Shown: positions 1 through 9,430, counted from the stretch's first letter. The stretch: 27,827 bases of DNA from JBHIEE01 sp046760445 (GCA_046760445.1 JBHIEE010000026.1:1-27827); one strand, 5' to 3'. Numbers and translations are program-made. The notes: generated from the sequence alone by a model not told the origin.

Positions 1-675
1 TCTATAACTTAATTCTAAGTTAGTAACCGGAATTTTAACTTGCTTCTTGCCACTGGTTACTAAATGATAAGGCAAATTTTTTAAACTCAAATACGCCTCT
101 TTGACTCCTTTTGCTTCTTGACAATTACCTAAGTATATTATTGGTTTACCTGTTAACGAATATCTTTTTTTAAATTCACTTACCTCATCAAAATCAAAAG
201 AAAAATTGGAAATATTAAACCCCCAATGTATAATTTTTAAATTAGCTATTCCTTTAGATTCAAAGAAATCTTTCCAGCATTTTGATATGACCACAACTTC
301 ATCGCATTTTTTTATATTTTTCCAGAAATAATGATCTAAAATTTCACTTAGCCATTTATTGGGAATTGCTTCATAATCTCGATGGAAAAAAAGAGCTATA
401 TTACAGGATTTCTCCTTCTTGAATGGCATTCCGATAACCCCGAGAATATTTCTTATCCATAAATTAATCGAAGACTCCTTTTTATTGAGATACATTATCT
501 TAAATAACATTCTGGGACGACGAGCTTTGGGGAATATTTTAGGAAAAACTTTAAAATTTTTAACATTATACTTTTTTGATAGTGCCTTCTCTACCATTTT
601 CTGATATACATTACCTCCACCAAATCCTGGATTTGTTTCAAACATTCCAATATTCAAATCTTTAAACTGATTCAT
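1..675 (-). CDS. Glycosyltransferase, GT-B/GT4-like (3' end outside window)
   Basis: The frame stays open for 225 codons from ATG at 675 to the window edge, so the C-terminal part is missing. The N-terminus has a Gly-rich loop (ETNPGFGGGNVYQKMVEKAL, about residues 13-32), as in GT-B enzymes that sense the acceptor there. Near residue 185 a strand-loop of the form IIYLGNCQEAKGVKEA resembles the start of the nucleotide-sugar-binding domain of GT4 enzymes. The diagnostic E-x7-E motif would lie outside the window, so the family call is tentative. Its start overlaps the end of the methyltransferase gene by 14 nt, which implies translational coupling. It is the last visible gene of run A and probably adds a sugar to the lipid-linked repeat unit on the cytoplasmic side of the membrane. 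Donor and acceptor cannot be read from the sequence. Confidence 0.7.
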   Translation of the reverse strand, partial: MNQFKDLNIGMFETNPGFGGGNVYQKMVEKALSKKYNVKNFKVFPKIFPKARRPRMLFKIMYLNKKESSINLWIRNILGVIGMPFKKEKSCNIALFFHRDYEAIPNKWLSEILDHYFWKNIKKCDEVVVISKCWKDFFESKGIANLKIIHWGFNISNFSFDFDEVSEFKKRYSLTGKPIIYLGNCQEAKGVKEAYLSLKNLPYHLVTSGKKQVKIPVTNLELSYR

Positions 676-1408
676 TTAATTTTTTTAATTCCTTATTCAG
701 TTTGGTTCTTCGGCAAATAAAAACAAACTGATAGGTTAAATTAAGGGGAGTTAGGGCTAATAATAATTTCTTGAAAATACGCTTTATTATTTTTACTGGA
801 TTTAGATACTCAAATATTGGTGGTTGTTTTCCTCCCTTATCTTGATAAATTTTTTCAATAATTAACCCTTCCTTTTTTAAGAATCGCAACCACCCTTTTA
901 AAGTATCTACTCTTTCATTTATTTGACGATGTCCGATATAATGGTCTCCTTTTAGAAAAACATTGAGAATATTCAAAAGATAATAATAATTAGGTAAAAC
1001 AATACAGATTTTACCTCCAGGTTTGCAAACCCTAATAATTTCATCTAACCCTTTTTCAGGATTAATATAATGCTCAAGACTTCCTATACTAGTGACATAA
1101 TCGAAAGTATTATTTCTATAAGGAAGAACCTCCCCATCAGCTATTTGAAGTTTACTGAATTTAGTATTATTTTTTGCTTCTAAAACAGCTTTCTCACTAA
1201 GTTCAATTCCATATGTTTGGCAATTGTAATATTTTTCTGCAGCCTTTAATAATAAACCAGGCCCACAAGAGACATCCAATAATTTACTATCCTTTTCTGG
1301 GTGTAAATAATCAAGGAACACCTTATAATCCTCTACCCGGCGCGAATATTTTTTGTCAGAATCATAGTAAATATTATTATAATAATCTCTTAAATCTTTA
1401 AGTTCCAT
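662..1408 (-). CDS. Class I SAM-dependent methyltransferase
   Basis: This 248-residue protein has the Rossmann methyltransferase signature. Motif I is LLDVSCGPG (43-51), with an acidic residue at the end of strand 2 (E69), an adenine-pocket stretch IADGEVLPY (89-97), a motif-II-like FDYVTSIGSLEHYINPEKGL (102-121) and the post-II loop CKPGG (128-132). This is the Methyltransf_11/25 type, common in O-antigen clusters, where such enzymes methylate sugar hydroxyls or cap glycans; the substrate here is unknown. The C-terminal third is basic with a hydrophobic segment (about 213-228), which could touch the membrane. The gene lies 16 nt after the O-antigen ligase and overlaps the following glycosyltransferase, so it is part of run A. 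The fold is secure; the acceptor is inferred from context only. Confidence 0.85.
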   Translation of the reverse strand: MELKDLRDYYNNIYYDSDKKYSRRVEDYKVFLDYLHPEKDSKLLDVSCGPGLLLKAAEKYYNCQTYGIELSEKAVLEAKNNTKFSKLQIADGEVLPYRNNTFDYVTSIGSLEHYINPEKGLDEIIRVCKPGGKICIVLPNYYYLLNILNVFLKGDHYIGHRQINERVDTLKGWLRFLKKEGLIIEKIYQDKGGKQPPIFEYLNPVKIIKRIFKKLLLALTPLNLTYQFVFICRRTKLNKELKKLNESV

Positions 1409-1424
1409 CTTTCTTTTTTCAAAT

Positions 1425-2840
1425 TCATTTATTTACAAATTTTTTATTAGACTTTTTAGAAATTTGAATCAGTCTAATAGCTATCCCCATAGCAGAGAAA
1501 AAAATCACCCCATTCCCTGGATGATTTAAATAGGGTTGAAATAGAGACTGAATCAAGCCACAGATAAAGAGAACAAACAAGGCAATAACTATTGGTTGTA
1601 CATCCTCATTTATTTTTCGGGAATTTTTATAGACATATATTCCATATTTAAAAATTATTAATAAGAATAATAATGCTCCTATTGATCCCGTCTGATAAAG
1701 AATTTCAATAAACGCGTTATGAGGGGGATGAGTTGTTTGAAACCATTTTCCAGTTGAACTTATGATCCAAAAAGTTGGGTCTTCGCCCAAGCCTATTCCG
1801 AATATGGGGGAAGATGAAAATTTACTTAAGGCATTACTCCAAGCAAAATATCTCCAACCCTCTTTAAAACCTTCATAATGCAAAATATTTTCAACGAATT
1901 TTTCCTTCATTATTTCATAATATTTCCCTCCAGCAAGTTTAAAAACCATAAGAGAAATGAAAATTATTATTAATGCATAAAACAAATAACGAACATATCT
2001 CTTTGTAACTTTTCCTAATTTAAAAGTCCACCAAATTGGGATTATTAAAGAAAGAAAAAGTAATGCCCATAAAAGTCTAAACCCAGAAAATATAATAAAA
2101 ACAGGAATTAATATTGGAATTATTATTTTAAATAGATTCAATTTTTTCTTTATAAAAAAAATGGAAATGAAATAGGAAAATATAAAAAGAAGACCAACGC
2201 CATCATAATAGGCCATAGCTCGGAAATCTTGAGGAGTTTTATGAATATCGGGAGACCAAGATATGCCTGTTAAAATCCTTCTCAAGGCAAAAATCATTAT
2301 CACTATAGGAATGAAAGGCATTATCTTTTCTAATTTTCTAATATCCTTATTCTCTCGGATTATATTCAACCCTAAGAAAAAAGAAAGGGGATAATAAAAA
2401 AACCGTCTGAATTCACCTATTGTTCTATTGAGCTCATAATTATGATAAAAATAACCATTTATCATACAAAAAAAACCATAAATTATATATACTATTAGCA
2501 AAGTCGAAATGGGAGTTTTAATTCTAAAATTTTTCTTTTTTATCAGTAATATAATAAGCAAAACTAAAAAATAATCAGCGCCATAAAAATTAAAACCTCC
2601 AATAACAATTGGAAAAGCACCAAAATAATCCCCTAAAGAGAACAATAAAAAAAGGAAAATAAAAAACACCTCAGATGGGAAAGTAAAAGTTAGAAACATC
2701 AATGCGAAGCCTGTTATAGCTATCCATGATAGAAAAGGAAATTTGACTGCAATAGTTCCCACGAAAATAGAAATCAACAATAAGATAATAAAATTTTGTT
2801 TTATAGTTGTTTTTAGAAGTAAATGATTTAATTTATCCAT
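1425..2840 (-). CDS. O-antigen ligase / Wzy-type polymerase family membrane protein
   Basis: This is a 471-residue, strongly hydrophobic protein with roughly eleven membrane segments. A long polar loop near residues 305-375 ends in the family signature HPPHNAFIEILYQTG (371-385), followed directly by another helix; GIGLGE at 348-353 precedes it. This is the Wzy_C/WaaL arrangement, with a large periplasmic loop carrying the functional His. A conserved Arg sits early in a central helix (SGFRLLWALLF, 252-262). Members either polymerise undecaprenyl-linked repeat units or ligate the chain to its anchor. The sequence does not distinguish these roles, and no other polymerase or ligase candidate is visible here. 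It follows the flippase by 38 nt in run A, so export and polymerisation are adjacent. Confidence 0.85.
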   Translation of the reverse strand: MDKLNHLLLKTTIKQNFIILLLISIFVGTIAVKFPFLSWIAITGFALMFLTFTFPSEVFFIFLFLLFSLGDYFGAFPIVIGGFNFYGADYFLVLLIILLIKKKNFRIKTPISTLLIVYIIYGFFCMINGYFYHNYELNRTIGEFRRFFYYPLSFFLGLNIIRENKDIRKLEKIMPFIPIVIMIFALRRILTGISWSPDIHKTPQDFRAMAYYDGVGLLFIFSYFISIFFIKKKLNLFKIIIPILIPVFIIFSGFRLLWALLFLSLIIPIWWTFKLGKVTKRYVRYLFYALIIIFISLMVFKLAGGKYYEIMKEKFVENILHYEGFKEGWRYFAWSNALSKFSSSPIFGIGLGEDPTFWIISSTGKWFQTTHPPHNAFIEILYQTGSIGALLFLLIIFKYGIYVYKNSRKINEDVQPIVIALFVLFICGLIQSLFQPYLNHPGNGVIFFSAMGIAIRLIQISKKSNKKFVNK

Positions 2841-2878
2841 CTTTCTCTTTTTTAAGGGCTCATTATAAATCTATGTTC

Positions 2879-4333
2879 TTATCGTTTAGATCTTACTTTT
2901 AAAAGCACATCTTGAAGATATTTCCTTTCGTTATCGCACAGGAATTTTGATTTAAAGAGAATAATAAAAATCACTAAACAAGTAAATCCATTCATAAAAT
3001 AGTAAAGGAGAGAAGAAAATTGAATTGAGAAAATTAGTACGCCTACCAAAACAAAAAAGGACATCCCCATTTTATATAATCTACTAATTTCAAACTCTAT
3101 TTTATAATATTTCACTCCAAAAAAGAAATTAGAAAAAGTAGCCAAGAAAATTGAGATATTGGTTGAAACAGCAGCTCCATGCCATCCATATTTGGGTATT
3201 AATAAAATATTTAAAATAATATTAACTATAGCAGAACTTATAATGATTAATGCCAATAATTTTGTTTTTTTCATTAAATGTAATAAACTAGCTGCCCAAT
3301 AATAAATACCCATTGAAATTATAGCTGGTAATATAAGCAAAATCACAAAATAGGATTCATTATATTCAGGGGGGGCTAAAATTTGAATTATATTCCTGGA
3401 TATTAAAGCTGTTCCCCAGCTTGAAAAAAATAAAATAAGTAGTAAATAAGTAAATACTCTTGAAATTTTTTCCTTTAGTTTTGGATCTCTTTCTTGGGAG
3501 AAAATAAAAGGTCCAAATGCTAATTGAAATGGCATAACCACTAATATTAGGAGAATTGTTGCAATTCTATATCCTAAGCCATAAATTCCTACCTCTCCCA
3601 GCCCTGAATAATGCGCTAAAAAATATCTACTTGACATATGAAGAATAAACCACCCTGACATAGAAAAAATAAGAGGAGATCCAAAAGAAAATAGCTTTTT
3701 CGAAATTGATATTGAAATTTTGGGTCTATGTTTTGAGAGTATGTATATTCCTATAAATAAAGCCGCACAGCCATAAACAATTAAATTACTGTAAAGAATT
3801 CCTAATACCCCTCTTTTAAGATAGACCACAAAAATTACATTTGTTATTAATAACCCAATCATAATAATAACTGCAAATATTGAATAAGTTAAGGCTTTGT
3901 TTTTTGCTCTAAAAAATGAAAGTGATAATACACTCAGAGAACGAACTAAAGAAATAAAAGTCACTATCAACAATATATAGATATAAACCTTACCTCCGAA
4001 AATGAGTCTAGAGAAGGGACGAGTAAATATCCACATAAGAAAAATTAATACAATACCTCCAAGTAGATTTATAGAAAAAGAAGTTGTGTAAAGAGCACCT
4101 ATTTCTTCTTTTTTTTCACATCCCTTATAATATCTTATCAGACTCTGAGGCATGCCCAGACTCATAAATATGACTAAAATTTGAATTGTAATAATGCAGA
4201 TATCGAGCAAGCCGTAATTTTCTACAGAAAGATACCGGGTATATAGTGGAATTAATAAAACAGATACAGCACGAAGAGCAATATTTCCTATGGAATATAT
4301 TACAATATTTTTTCCTAGAACTTTTATGTTCAC
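2879..4333 (-). CDS. Wzx-type polysaccharide flippase (MOP superfamily)
   Basis: This 484-residue protein has about a dozen hydrophobic helices and the N-terminal MOP/PST signature YTRYLSVENYGLLD (31-44), in which an amphipathic loop follows helix 1. The function known for the family is flipping undecaprenyl-diphosphate-linked oligosaccharides across the inner membrane. The first in-frame start is GTG at 4333, only two codons after an in-frame stop, and its ribosome site (AAAGG) is weak and very close, so the start is uncertain by several codons. It is clearly distinct from the second flippase at 22440..23972 and from the fragment at 8836..9024, which match each other much better. Two intact flippases suggest either two export substrates or a composite of two loci. 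It lies in run A between the AlkP enzyme and the ligase. Confidence 0.85.
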   Translation of the reverse strand: MNIKVLGKNIVIYSIGNIALRAVSVLLIPLYTRYLSVENYGLLDICIITIQILVIFMSLGMPQSLIRYYKGCEKKEEIGALYTTSFSINLLGGIVLIFLMWIFTRPFSRLIFGGKVYIYILLIVTFISLVRSLSVLSLSFFRAKNKALTYSIFAVIIMIGLLITNVIFVVYLKRGVLGILYSNLIVYGCAALFIGIYILSKHRPKISISISKKLFSFGSPLIFSMSGWFILHMSSRYFLAHYSGLGEVGIYGLGYRIATILLILVVMPFQLAFGPFIFSQERDPKLKEKISRVFTYLLLILFFSSWGTALISRNIIQILAPPEYNESYFVILLILPAIISMGIYYWAASLLHLMKKTKLLALIIISSAIVNIILNILLIPKYGWHGAAVSTNISIFLATFSNFFFGVKYYKIEFEISRLYKMGMSFFVLVGVLIFSIQFSSLLYYFMNGFTCLVIFIILFKSKFLCDNERKYLQDVLLKVRSKR

Positions 4334-4410
4334 CCTTTAATTCCGTATGAAGTCCAATATTCTTTCTTGCTTATCGCTTAAGTTCACATTTTGTCATATC
4401 TTTGATTGAT

Positions 4411-5994
4411 CTACTTATTATTTGTTGTGAAATTTCTCCTTAGAAATTTATCGCTAATAGCTTCCTTAATTATTTTACCATCTACACCGCTCGGAATAGG
4501 AGCATCTAACAAATATAAGGCAGTAGGTGCTACATCGTAAACTGAAAGATTGTTTAACATAACTCCTTTTTTGATATGAGGTCCCCATGCTATGAAAATT
4601 CCATTAAGTCTATGGTCTCCGCTCCATCCTTCTTCGATTTTTGTACTTATTTTTGAAAAAAATTTTCTTTCTTTATAGGTAACTACAACATCATCGTTCC
4701 ACCAAATTTGTAAATCTGGCGCTCTATAAATATAGGGTCCACTATAAATTTCAGATTTGTGAAATACTCTATTTACAACCTGTCTGCCTGTAGTTTCATT
4801 CTTCCAGTTTAATAGTTCTGTTTTGAGGGTGTAACAAAGTTCTTGGTATTCTTCACCCGGGTTTACTATTCCGTATTTTTCTCGTCCTTTTAGATTGATC
4901 CAAATATTATGCCACTTATATTCAGTATATGCCTTAGTTTTTGACCAATCTATAAAATTGAAAATATTTAGGCCGATTTCTTCTCTAAATTTATTTCTTA
5001 ATTGCGGGAAATTCTTCTTAATAGACTTTTTTAACTTATCAGGAGCTATTTTTTTTGAAAAGTATAACAATTTTCTGAATAGTTCATTATTAATATTTTC
5101 TAGTCTCTTTCTCTCTTTAAGACGCATAAAGTTACTCTCAATTAACCAATCCACTAAATAATAAGAGCCATGCTGATGTTTTCCTGCTCCATGGTCAGAA
5201 ACGATGAAAACATTTGTGTCAGAACCAATAAAATCGATAAGTTCTCCTATAATAGAGTCCATTTTTTTATATACTTTTAACATGAGATGTCCAAATTTCT
5301 TAGCTTTACCTTTTTCATATAACGGGTAACCAGAATCAAAGTATTTCCATAAATTATGATGTGCCCAATCAGTTATTGTAAAAGTGACCATAAAGAAATC
5401 AGAAGAACAATCTTTTAATAATTGCTTGCAGAACTCTGCTCTATATGAAGCAATATCTAACCATTTTTCTACTGCTTTGTCTGGCTTATCTTTTTGAAGC
5501 AAAATTTGAACTGATGGAACAATATCGTATTCATCTTTGAGAATTTTATATTTATCTTTTAAATTTTGAGGATAAACGCTTCTCTTGTCTTTTATAGAAG
5601 GAGAGTCTAATCCTGAAACCATTATTCCATTTACAGGCTCAGCAGGAAAAGTCATAGGTACATTAACAATACCAACCTTCTTTCCAATTTTACTTAATAT
5701 ATTCCATATTGTTTCAGCCTTTCTATCAGCCCCTGTATAAAATCTATAATGTAACTCTCTATCTCGTTCAATAAAAAAGAAGATTCCATGTTTCCCTGGA
5801 TTTTTCCCTGTTACAATAGATGTCCAAGCAGCTGCGCTGTGTAAATTAGGTACAGTTTGTAAATTTCCGTAACTTCCCTCTTTTTTAAGTCGATAAAGAT
5901 TAGGTAGCTCTCCTTTATGGAACCAAGGATCAAGCAAATCAAATGTAGCCCCATCTATACCAATGATAAATAGTTTATTTTTCTTTATTCTCAT
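4411..5994 (-). CDS. Alkaline-phosphatase-fold phosphodiesterase (nucleotide pyrophosphatase type)
   Basis: This 527-residue protein of the AlkP superfamily resembles type I phosphodiesterase/nucleotide pyrophosphatase. The first metal ligand is D14 in FIIGIDGATFD. The nucleophile loop AAAWTSIVTGKNPGKHGI (54-71) is the form seen in this family, where the usual nucleophilic Thr appears to be replaced by S53. Further ligands are D209 and H213 in TDWAHH, D267-H268 in SDHGAGKH, and H461 in SGDHR. There is no signal peptide or membrane helix, so it seems cytoplasmic unless secreted atypically. The family hydrolyses phosphodiester or pyrophosphate bonds; here it could act on nucleotide sugars or phospho-substituents of the glycan, which is inference. 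It lies 57 nt after the sulfatase-like gene and 77 nt before the flippase. Confidence 0.8.
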   Translation of the reverse strand: MRIKKNKLFIIGIDGATFDLLDPWFHKGELPNLYRLKKEGSYGNLQTVPNLHSAAAWTSIVTGKNPGKHGIFFFIERDRELHYRFYTGADRKAETIWNILSKIGKKVGIVNVPMTFPAEPVNGIMVSGLDSPSIKDKRSVYPQNLKDKYKILKDEYDIVPSVQILLQKDKPDKAVEKWLDIASYRAEFCKQLLKDCSSDFFMVTFTITDWAHHNLWKYFDSGYPLYEKGKAKKFGHLMLKVYKKMDSIIGELIDFIGSDTNVFIVSDHGAGKHQHGSYYLVDWLIESNFMRLKERKRLENINNELFRKLLYFSKKIAPDKLKKSIKKNFPQLRNKFREEIGLNIFNFIDWSKTKAYTEYKWHNIWINLKGREKYGIVNPGEEYQELCYTLKTELLNWKNETTGRQVVNRVFHKSEIYSGPYIYRAPDLQIWWNDDVVVTYKERKFFSKISTKIEEGWSGDHRLNGIFIAWGPHIKKGVMLNNLSVYDVAPTALYLLDAPIPSGVDGKIIKEAISDKFLRRNFTTNNK

Positions 5995-6051
5995 TGCACC
6001 TTATTGAAATCGATTCATAAAGAAATTCATAATTATTTTTTCTTTAGAATC

Positions 6052-8778
6052 TTATTCTATGTATCCTAAAGCTTTTAATCTTTCTTCTAATTCTTTGTCT
6101 ATGATCGGTTTTTCGGTTCTTTTAAATTTAATCCTTTTCTCCTGATGGGAATATTGCTCAATTTTTTCTAATAGATATTTAACCATTTGTTTGTCTTCAT
6201 TGGCTAAGTTGTTTTTTTCCATCGGATCTACTTTTAAATTGTAGAGTTCTAATTCTTCCGGTGGTGCTTGGTCTTTGAATTTATCTTTATGAATTATTCT
6301 ATTCAAGATCAATTTATAATTTTTATAAATTACGGATATCTTTCCTAGATTTCCTTTTATTGGGATTTCTGCGTAGCAAATTCTTTCTGCGTCTTTTCTC
6401 TCCTGAATCAGAGGAAACAAATCTTTGCCATCAAAGTTAAGTATTGAATAATCAATATTCAATTCTTTTAATACAGTTGGTAATATATCTATAATTCTGA
6501 CATTCTTCTTCACTCTTTTCCCTTTATATTTAGATTTTGGAAATTTAATGATTAAGGGAATTTTTATCAATTCATTATAGAGTTGACCGCCATGCATCCA
6601 CATTCCATGCTCATAAAATTCCTCTCCGTGGTCACTTGTAATAATAATCATTGTATTATTATAAAGTTCTAATTTTTTTAATCTTATAATTAATGGTTTA
6701 ATTAAACATTCATCAGTATATCTAATTTCTCCATCATACAGAGCTACAAGATTATTTCTTTCTTCCTCAGGCAATGGAATAAGTGAGAACGGTAACAAAC
6801 TCTCTATCTTACTGAGATACTTGAATAATTCAATCCGTTTCCATTTATCATTTTTATCTAAAAAAAATTGGCCATAAGCACTATCATTCCAATAAGGATC
6901 ATGAGGCTGATATGTATGTAGGAAAAGAAAAAACTTTTTGTTTCTATTCCTTTCTAACCATTGTAAACTTTTTTTAAGAAGCTGTTCTGGTGTATCTTTT
7001 TGAAGCCAAGGTGATCTATTTTCATGATAATGATCGAATCCTTTAGAAAAGCCAAAAGCAGTACTTACCCGAGCTCCACCTGTAAATGCAGCGCACAAAT
7101 ATCCATTTACCCTTAAAATATCCGCTAAAGTTAAAATTTGGGGATTTAGCTTATCTAATTGAGTGTAAACCTGATGACCGATTGGGTTGAGCGCTGTCAT
7201 TAATGACATATGAGCGCGTAATGTTGAAGGTGCCGTACTAAAACAATTAAGAAATATAACGCTATCATCTACAAATTTATCTAAATTAGGGCTCGTTTCT
7301 TTCTTATATCCATAACACCCGAGATGTTCTGCTCTCAATGTATCTAAAGATATTAATATTACATTATTACTTTTTCTTTTGTCATCTGAACTTTGATAAA
7401 TAATTTGATTATACCAGAAGGAATAATGTATCATTTTGAATTTTTTTTCTTTATTTTGTAAAGGATAATTCTGGGTAATTAAATATAATCTTATTTTTTT
7501 CTTATAATAAGATGATAAACTGATTTTTTCATTGAAGACAATGTTATTCTGTTTTTCTATCTGTGGATTTAAATACTTAGAAAAGAGTATTTCTTTTTTT
7601 CCTTTGCTTTCTATCATTATTTTGAAAACTACAACATTTCTATCTTTTTTCCATCCAGGAGAGAATATCCCATACCCAAACTCGATTATTCCTCTTTCTG
7701 GAACTTTAAAATCAAACATAAATCTGGACTGAGTCGGAGCAAACAAGATGTTAATAGAATCTTCGCCCAGTATTAACTTTTTTTTAATGTTATAGGAATT
7801 TTCGTTAATCCCATGGTCTTCTAAGTTATAGGTTTTAATAACATTAAATTTATAAAGAGAGTAAAGATTTCTTAAAGAAAGGTCCTTTATGCCCAAAATT
7901 TTTTTGCCATTTTTGGTAATTACAGTGGTTGGTTCTTTAATATAAGATGCGGTATAAAGTCTATCAGAAGATTTATAATTAAATTCATTTGAGGAATATA
8001 TTAAAACTATATCCTTCAAACCTTTTAATCTTATTCTATTGATGTATAATTCAATGTCTTCCTGTTTTATTTTAGTAAACTCTGGTGTCTTTTCAAAAAA
8101 CAGTCGTAATCTATACTTTCCTATGTTAACTTTACTATAAATTTTATAATGTTCTTTCTGTCCAATATTCACATTTCCTATTATTTTTTGATTCAAAGCG
8201 ATTTTTAAATTAGGAGAATATCGATTTGGATGTCGGTTTGAAGCTAAAATCTCAAACATTACTTCCCCTTCGGGAAGAATAATATCTGTTGCAAAAAAAG
8301 TTTTGCCTGAAATCTGTTCTTTTCTGTAAAACCATTTTTTTATAATTATACTCTTCTCACACTTAATCCATTTCCATCCTTCTTTTTCTTTTCCTAAATT
8401 ACTTAAGAAATCAATTTCTTTTCCGGTTTTAAAAATTTTCATATCTTCCGGTTGCTTTGAATCATCTAAACCTAATATTGGATATTTAGTCGAAATTCCC
8501 CAGACATTGTAATTTTCACCTCCAAATATATCAGTAAAATCAACCCATTCTCCTTCCAATTTTTGTGTATATTCTCCAAATCTTTTACCTAAGTTTCTCA
8601 AAGGAGTTGAAATAATATTTTTTTCTGATAAATGATCAATAAATCTAAAAAACTTAGCATCTTTTGCTTTTCTTTTACAGTTAATGTAAGGGATAGTAAA
8701 GAAGATAATTAGAAGAATTAACAAAAATAATTTAAGTGAGAATCTGATCCCTTTTAGAAATGAAAAATTCTTGGTCAT
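6052..8778 (-). CDS. Membrane-anchored sulfatase-like AlkP-superfamily protein with large N-terminal region
   Basis: This is a 908-residue protein. One hydrophobic helix (about 14-31) can anchor it or serve as a signal. Residues 40-465 are a beta-rich region of unknown fold. The sulfatase-type domain starts at VILISLDTLRAEHLGCYG (473-490), with metal ligand D479. The other expected sites are HTYQPHDPY (621-629), SDHGEEFYEHG (715-725), H729 and K745. The formylglycine consensus C/S-x-P-x-R is absent: the loop is APSTLRAHMSLMT, placing Thr519 at the catalytic position. The protein ends in LKALGYIE. It may be a hydrolase or transferase of sulfate, phosphate or a phospho-alcohol on the exported glycan. 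The ATG has no good ribosome site at normal spacing. The gene starts just after the truncated flippase, so its upstream border looks like a recombination scar. Confidence 0.75.
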   Translation of the reverse strand: MTKNFSFLKGIRFSLKLFLLILLIIFFTIPYINCKRKAKDAKFFRFIDHLSEKNIISTPLRNLGKRFGEYTQKLEGEWVDFTDIFGGENYNVWGISTKYPILGLDDSKQPEDMKIFKTGKEIDFLSNLGKEKEGWKWIKCEKSIIIKKWFYRKEQISGKTFFATDIILPEGEVMFEILASNRHPNRYSPNLKIALNQKIIGNVNIGQKEHYKIYSKVNIGKYRLRLFFEKTPEFTKIKQEDIELYINRIRLKGLKDIVLIYSSNEFNYKSSDRLYTASYIKEPTTVITKNGKKILGIKDLSLRNLYSLYKFNVIKTYNLEDHGINENSYNIKKKLILGEDSINILFAPTQSRFMFDFKVPERGIIEFGYGIFSPGWKKDRNVVVFKIMIESKGKKEILFSKYLNPQIEKQNNIVFNEKISLSSYYKKKIRLYLITQNYPLQNKEKKFKMIHYSFWYNQIIYQSSDDKRKSNNVILISLDTLRAEHLGCYGYKKETSPNLDKFVDDSVIFLNCFSTAPSTLRAHMSLMTALNPIGHQVYTQLDKLNPQILTLADILRVNGYLCAAFTGGARVSTAFGFSKGFDHYHENRSPWLQKDTPEQLLKKSLQWLERNRNKKFFLFLHTYQPHDPYWNDSAYGQFFLDKNDKWKRIELFKYLSKIESLLPFSLIPLPEEERNNLVALYDGEIRYTDECLIKPLIIRLKKLELYNNTMIIITSDHGEEFYEHGMWMHGGQLYNELIKIPLIIKFPKSKYKGKRVKKNVRIIDILPTVLKELNIDYSILNFDGKDLFPLIQERKDAERICYAEIPIKGNLGKISVIYKNYKLILNRIIHKDKFKDQAPPEELELYNLKVDPMEKNNLANEDKQMVKYLLEKIEQYSHQEKRIKFKRTEKPIIDKELEERLKALGYIE

Positions 8779-8846
8779 TTTATCAACTTATTATAAACCT
8801 CCTCTTTTTCTTTTGCAATCTCATTCTGGGCTAGACTATGACATAT
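8775..8846 (-). pseudogene. Possible 3' tail of a lost gene fused to the flippase remnant
   Basis: Between the flippase remnant and the sulfatase-like gene one minus-strand frame runs open for 23 codons. It reads like a charged C-terminal helix (SLAQNEIAKEKEEVYNKLIK) and stops at a TGA that overlaps the next ATG as ATGA, a common operon junction. It has no start and no other recognisable part. I infer that it could be the retained end of a gene deleted together with the rest of the flippase. Chance is a serious alternative for so short a frame. Confidence 0.25.
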
Positions 8847-9024
8847 TCATCGTTTTAAGTGTAAAGACACTAAATAATTTCGGCCCTAAATTTCGAGCAA
8901 CAGTTAATTCAAATATATACTTCAGTCCAGTGCCAACTGTTGTTCCCAAAAAAACAACCCCTGCTCCTTTAGCAATGGTAGTGATTTCTGGGGTATAATC
9001 CTGAAAGCTATTTTCTTTGCTCAA
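8836..9024 (-). pseudogene. Truncated flippase (Wzx) N-terminal remnant
   Basis: This frame gives 62 residues from a TTG. From EITTIAKGAG onward it matches the N-terminus of the intact flippase at 22440..23972: by hand, 28 of 44 positions are identical through ARNLGxxLFxxFxL. After that, at about residue 55, the similarity stops abruptly, and the frame ends with unrelated residues and TAG. A MOP flippase has about 480-510 residues, so only the first helix remains. On the plus strand the DNA of the two copies aligns visibly across 8880..8990 and 23830..23940, including an exact stretch ending in gtgatttct. It lies directly after the HEPN/MNT pair and is best read as the left copy of a duplicated flippase start, truncated when the sulfatase-like gene was joined to it. 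Confidence 0.8.
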
Positions 9025-9097
9025 CGGAATTCTTTTTTAAAACTTTAATGTATGAAAAGAATTAAATCCGAATTTTCTTATCTTTCTCCTGCTGAAA

Positions 9098-9430
9098 TTA
9101 CTCTTTTTGATAAACTATTTTACCAGTTCTTTTAATTTCACCAAGAAAACTTCTTGGGTCGGCATTTTCGTATTCCTCTGAAGTATAAGGTAAAGCTTCG
9201 ATAATTTCTTCCATATCGCTTCCTATCCGGTAAAGATATTGAATATTCTCCAAATAATCTTTTTTGCTGAAATCGGGTGAGATAACAGCTAAATCAATGT
9301 CACTTTCTCGGTCATAATCTCCCCTGACATAAGAACCAAAAAGTATAACTCTCTCCACAGAAATATCTTTTGAAATAATGCGGATATATTTGTTTATTAT
9401 TTTAATTACTTTATTAGATTTCTTAACCAT
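9098..9430 (-). CDS. Minimal nucleotidyltransferase (MNT) domain protein
   Basis: This 110-residue protein has the polymerase-beta-like nucleotidyltransferase signature: GSYVRGDYDRESDIDLAV, with GSY at 32-34 and catalytic acids D44 and D46 in DID. The length is normal for a stand-alone MNT protein. Known MNT partners of HEPN proteins act as antitoxins, in characterised cases by adenylylating the HEPN protein. The gene overlaps the end of the HEPN gene by 25 nt, so the two are translationally coupled in the usual HEPN-then-MNT order. The pair sits inside the Wzz-flippase junction and interrupts an arrangement seen without it on the right side of the locus. The catalytic motif looks intact; the biological role is inferred from the family. 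Confidence 0.88.
   Translation of the reverse strand: MVKKSNKVIKIINKYIRIISKDISVERVILFGSYVRGDYDRESDIDLAVISPDFSKKDYLENIQYLYRIGSDMEEIIEALPYTSEEYENADPRSFLGEIKRTGKIVYQKE

Noticed and set aside
419..604. Plus-strand open frame of 61 codons
   Set aside because: It lies antisense to the glycosyltransferase frame at 1..675, which shows a coherent GT protein and overlaps the next gene in operon fashion.
8771..8998. Plus-strand open frame of 75 codons
   Set aside because: It is antisense to the flippase remnant, whose protein similarity to the intact flippase explains the open stretch.
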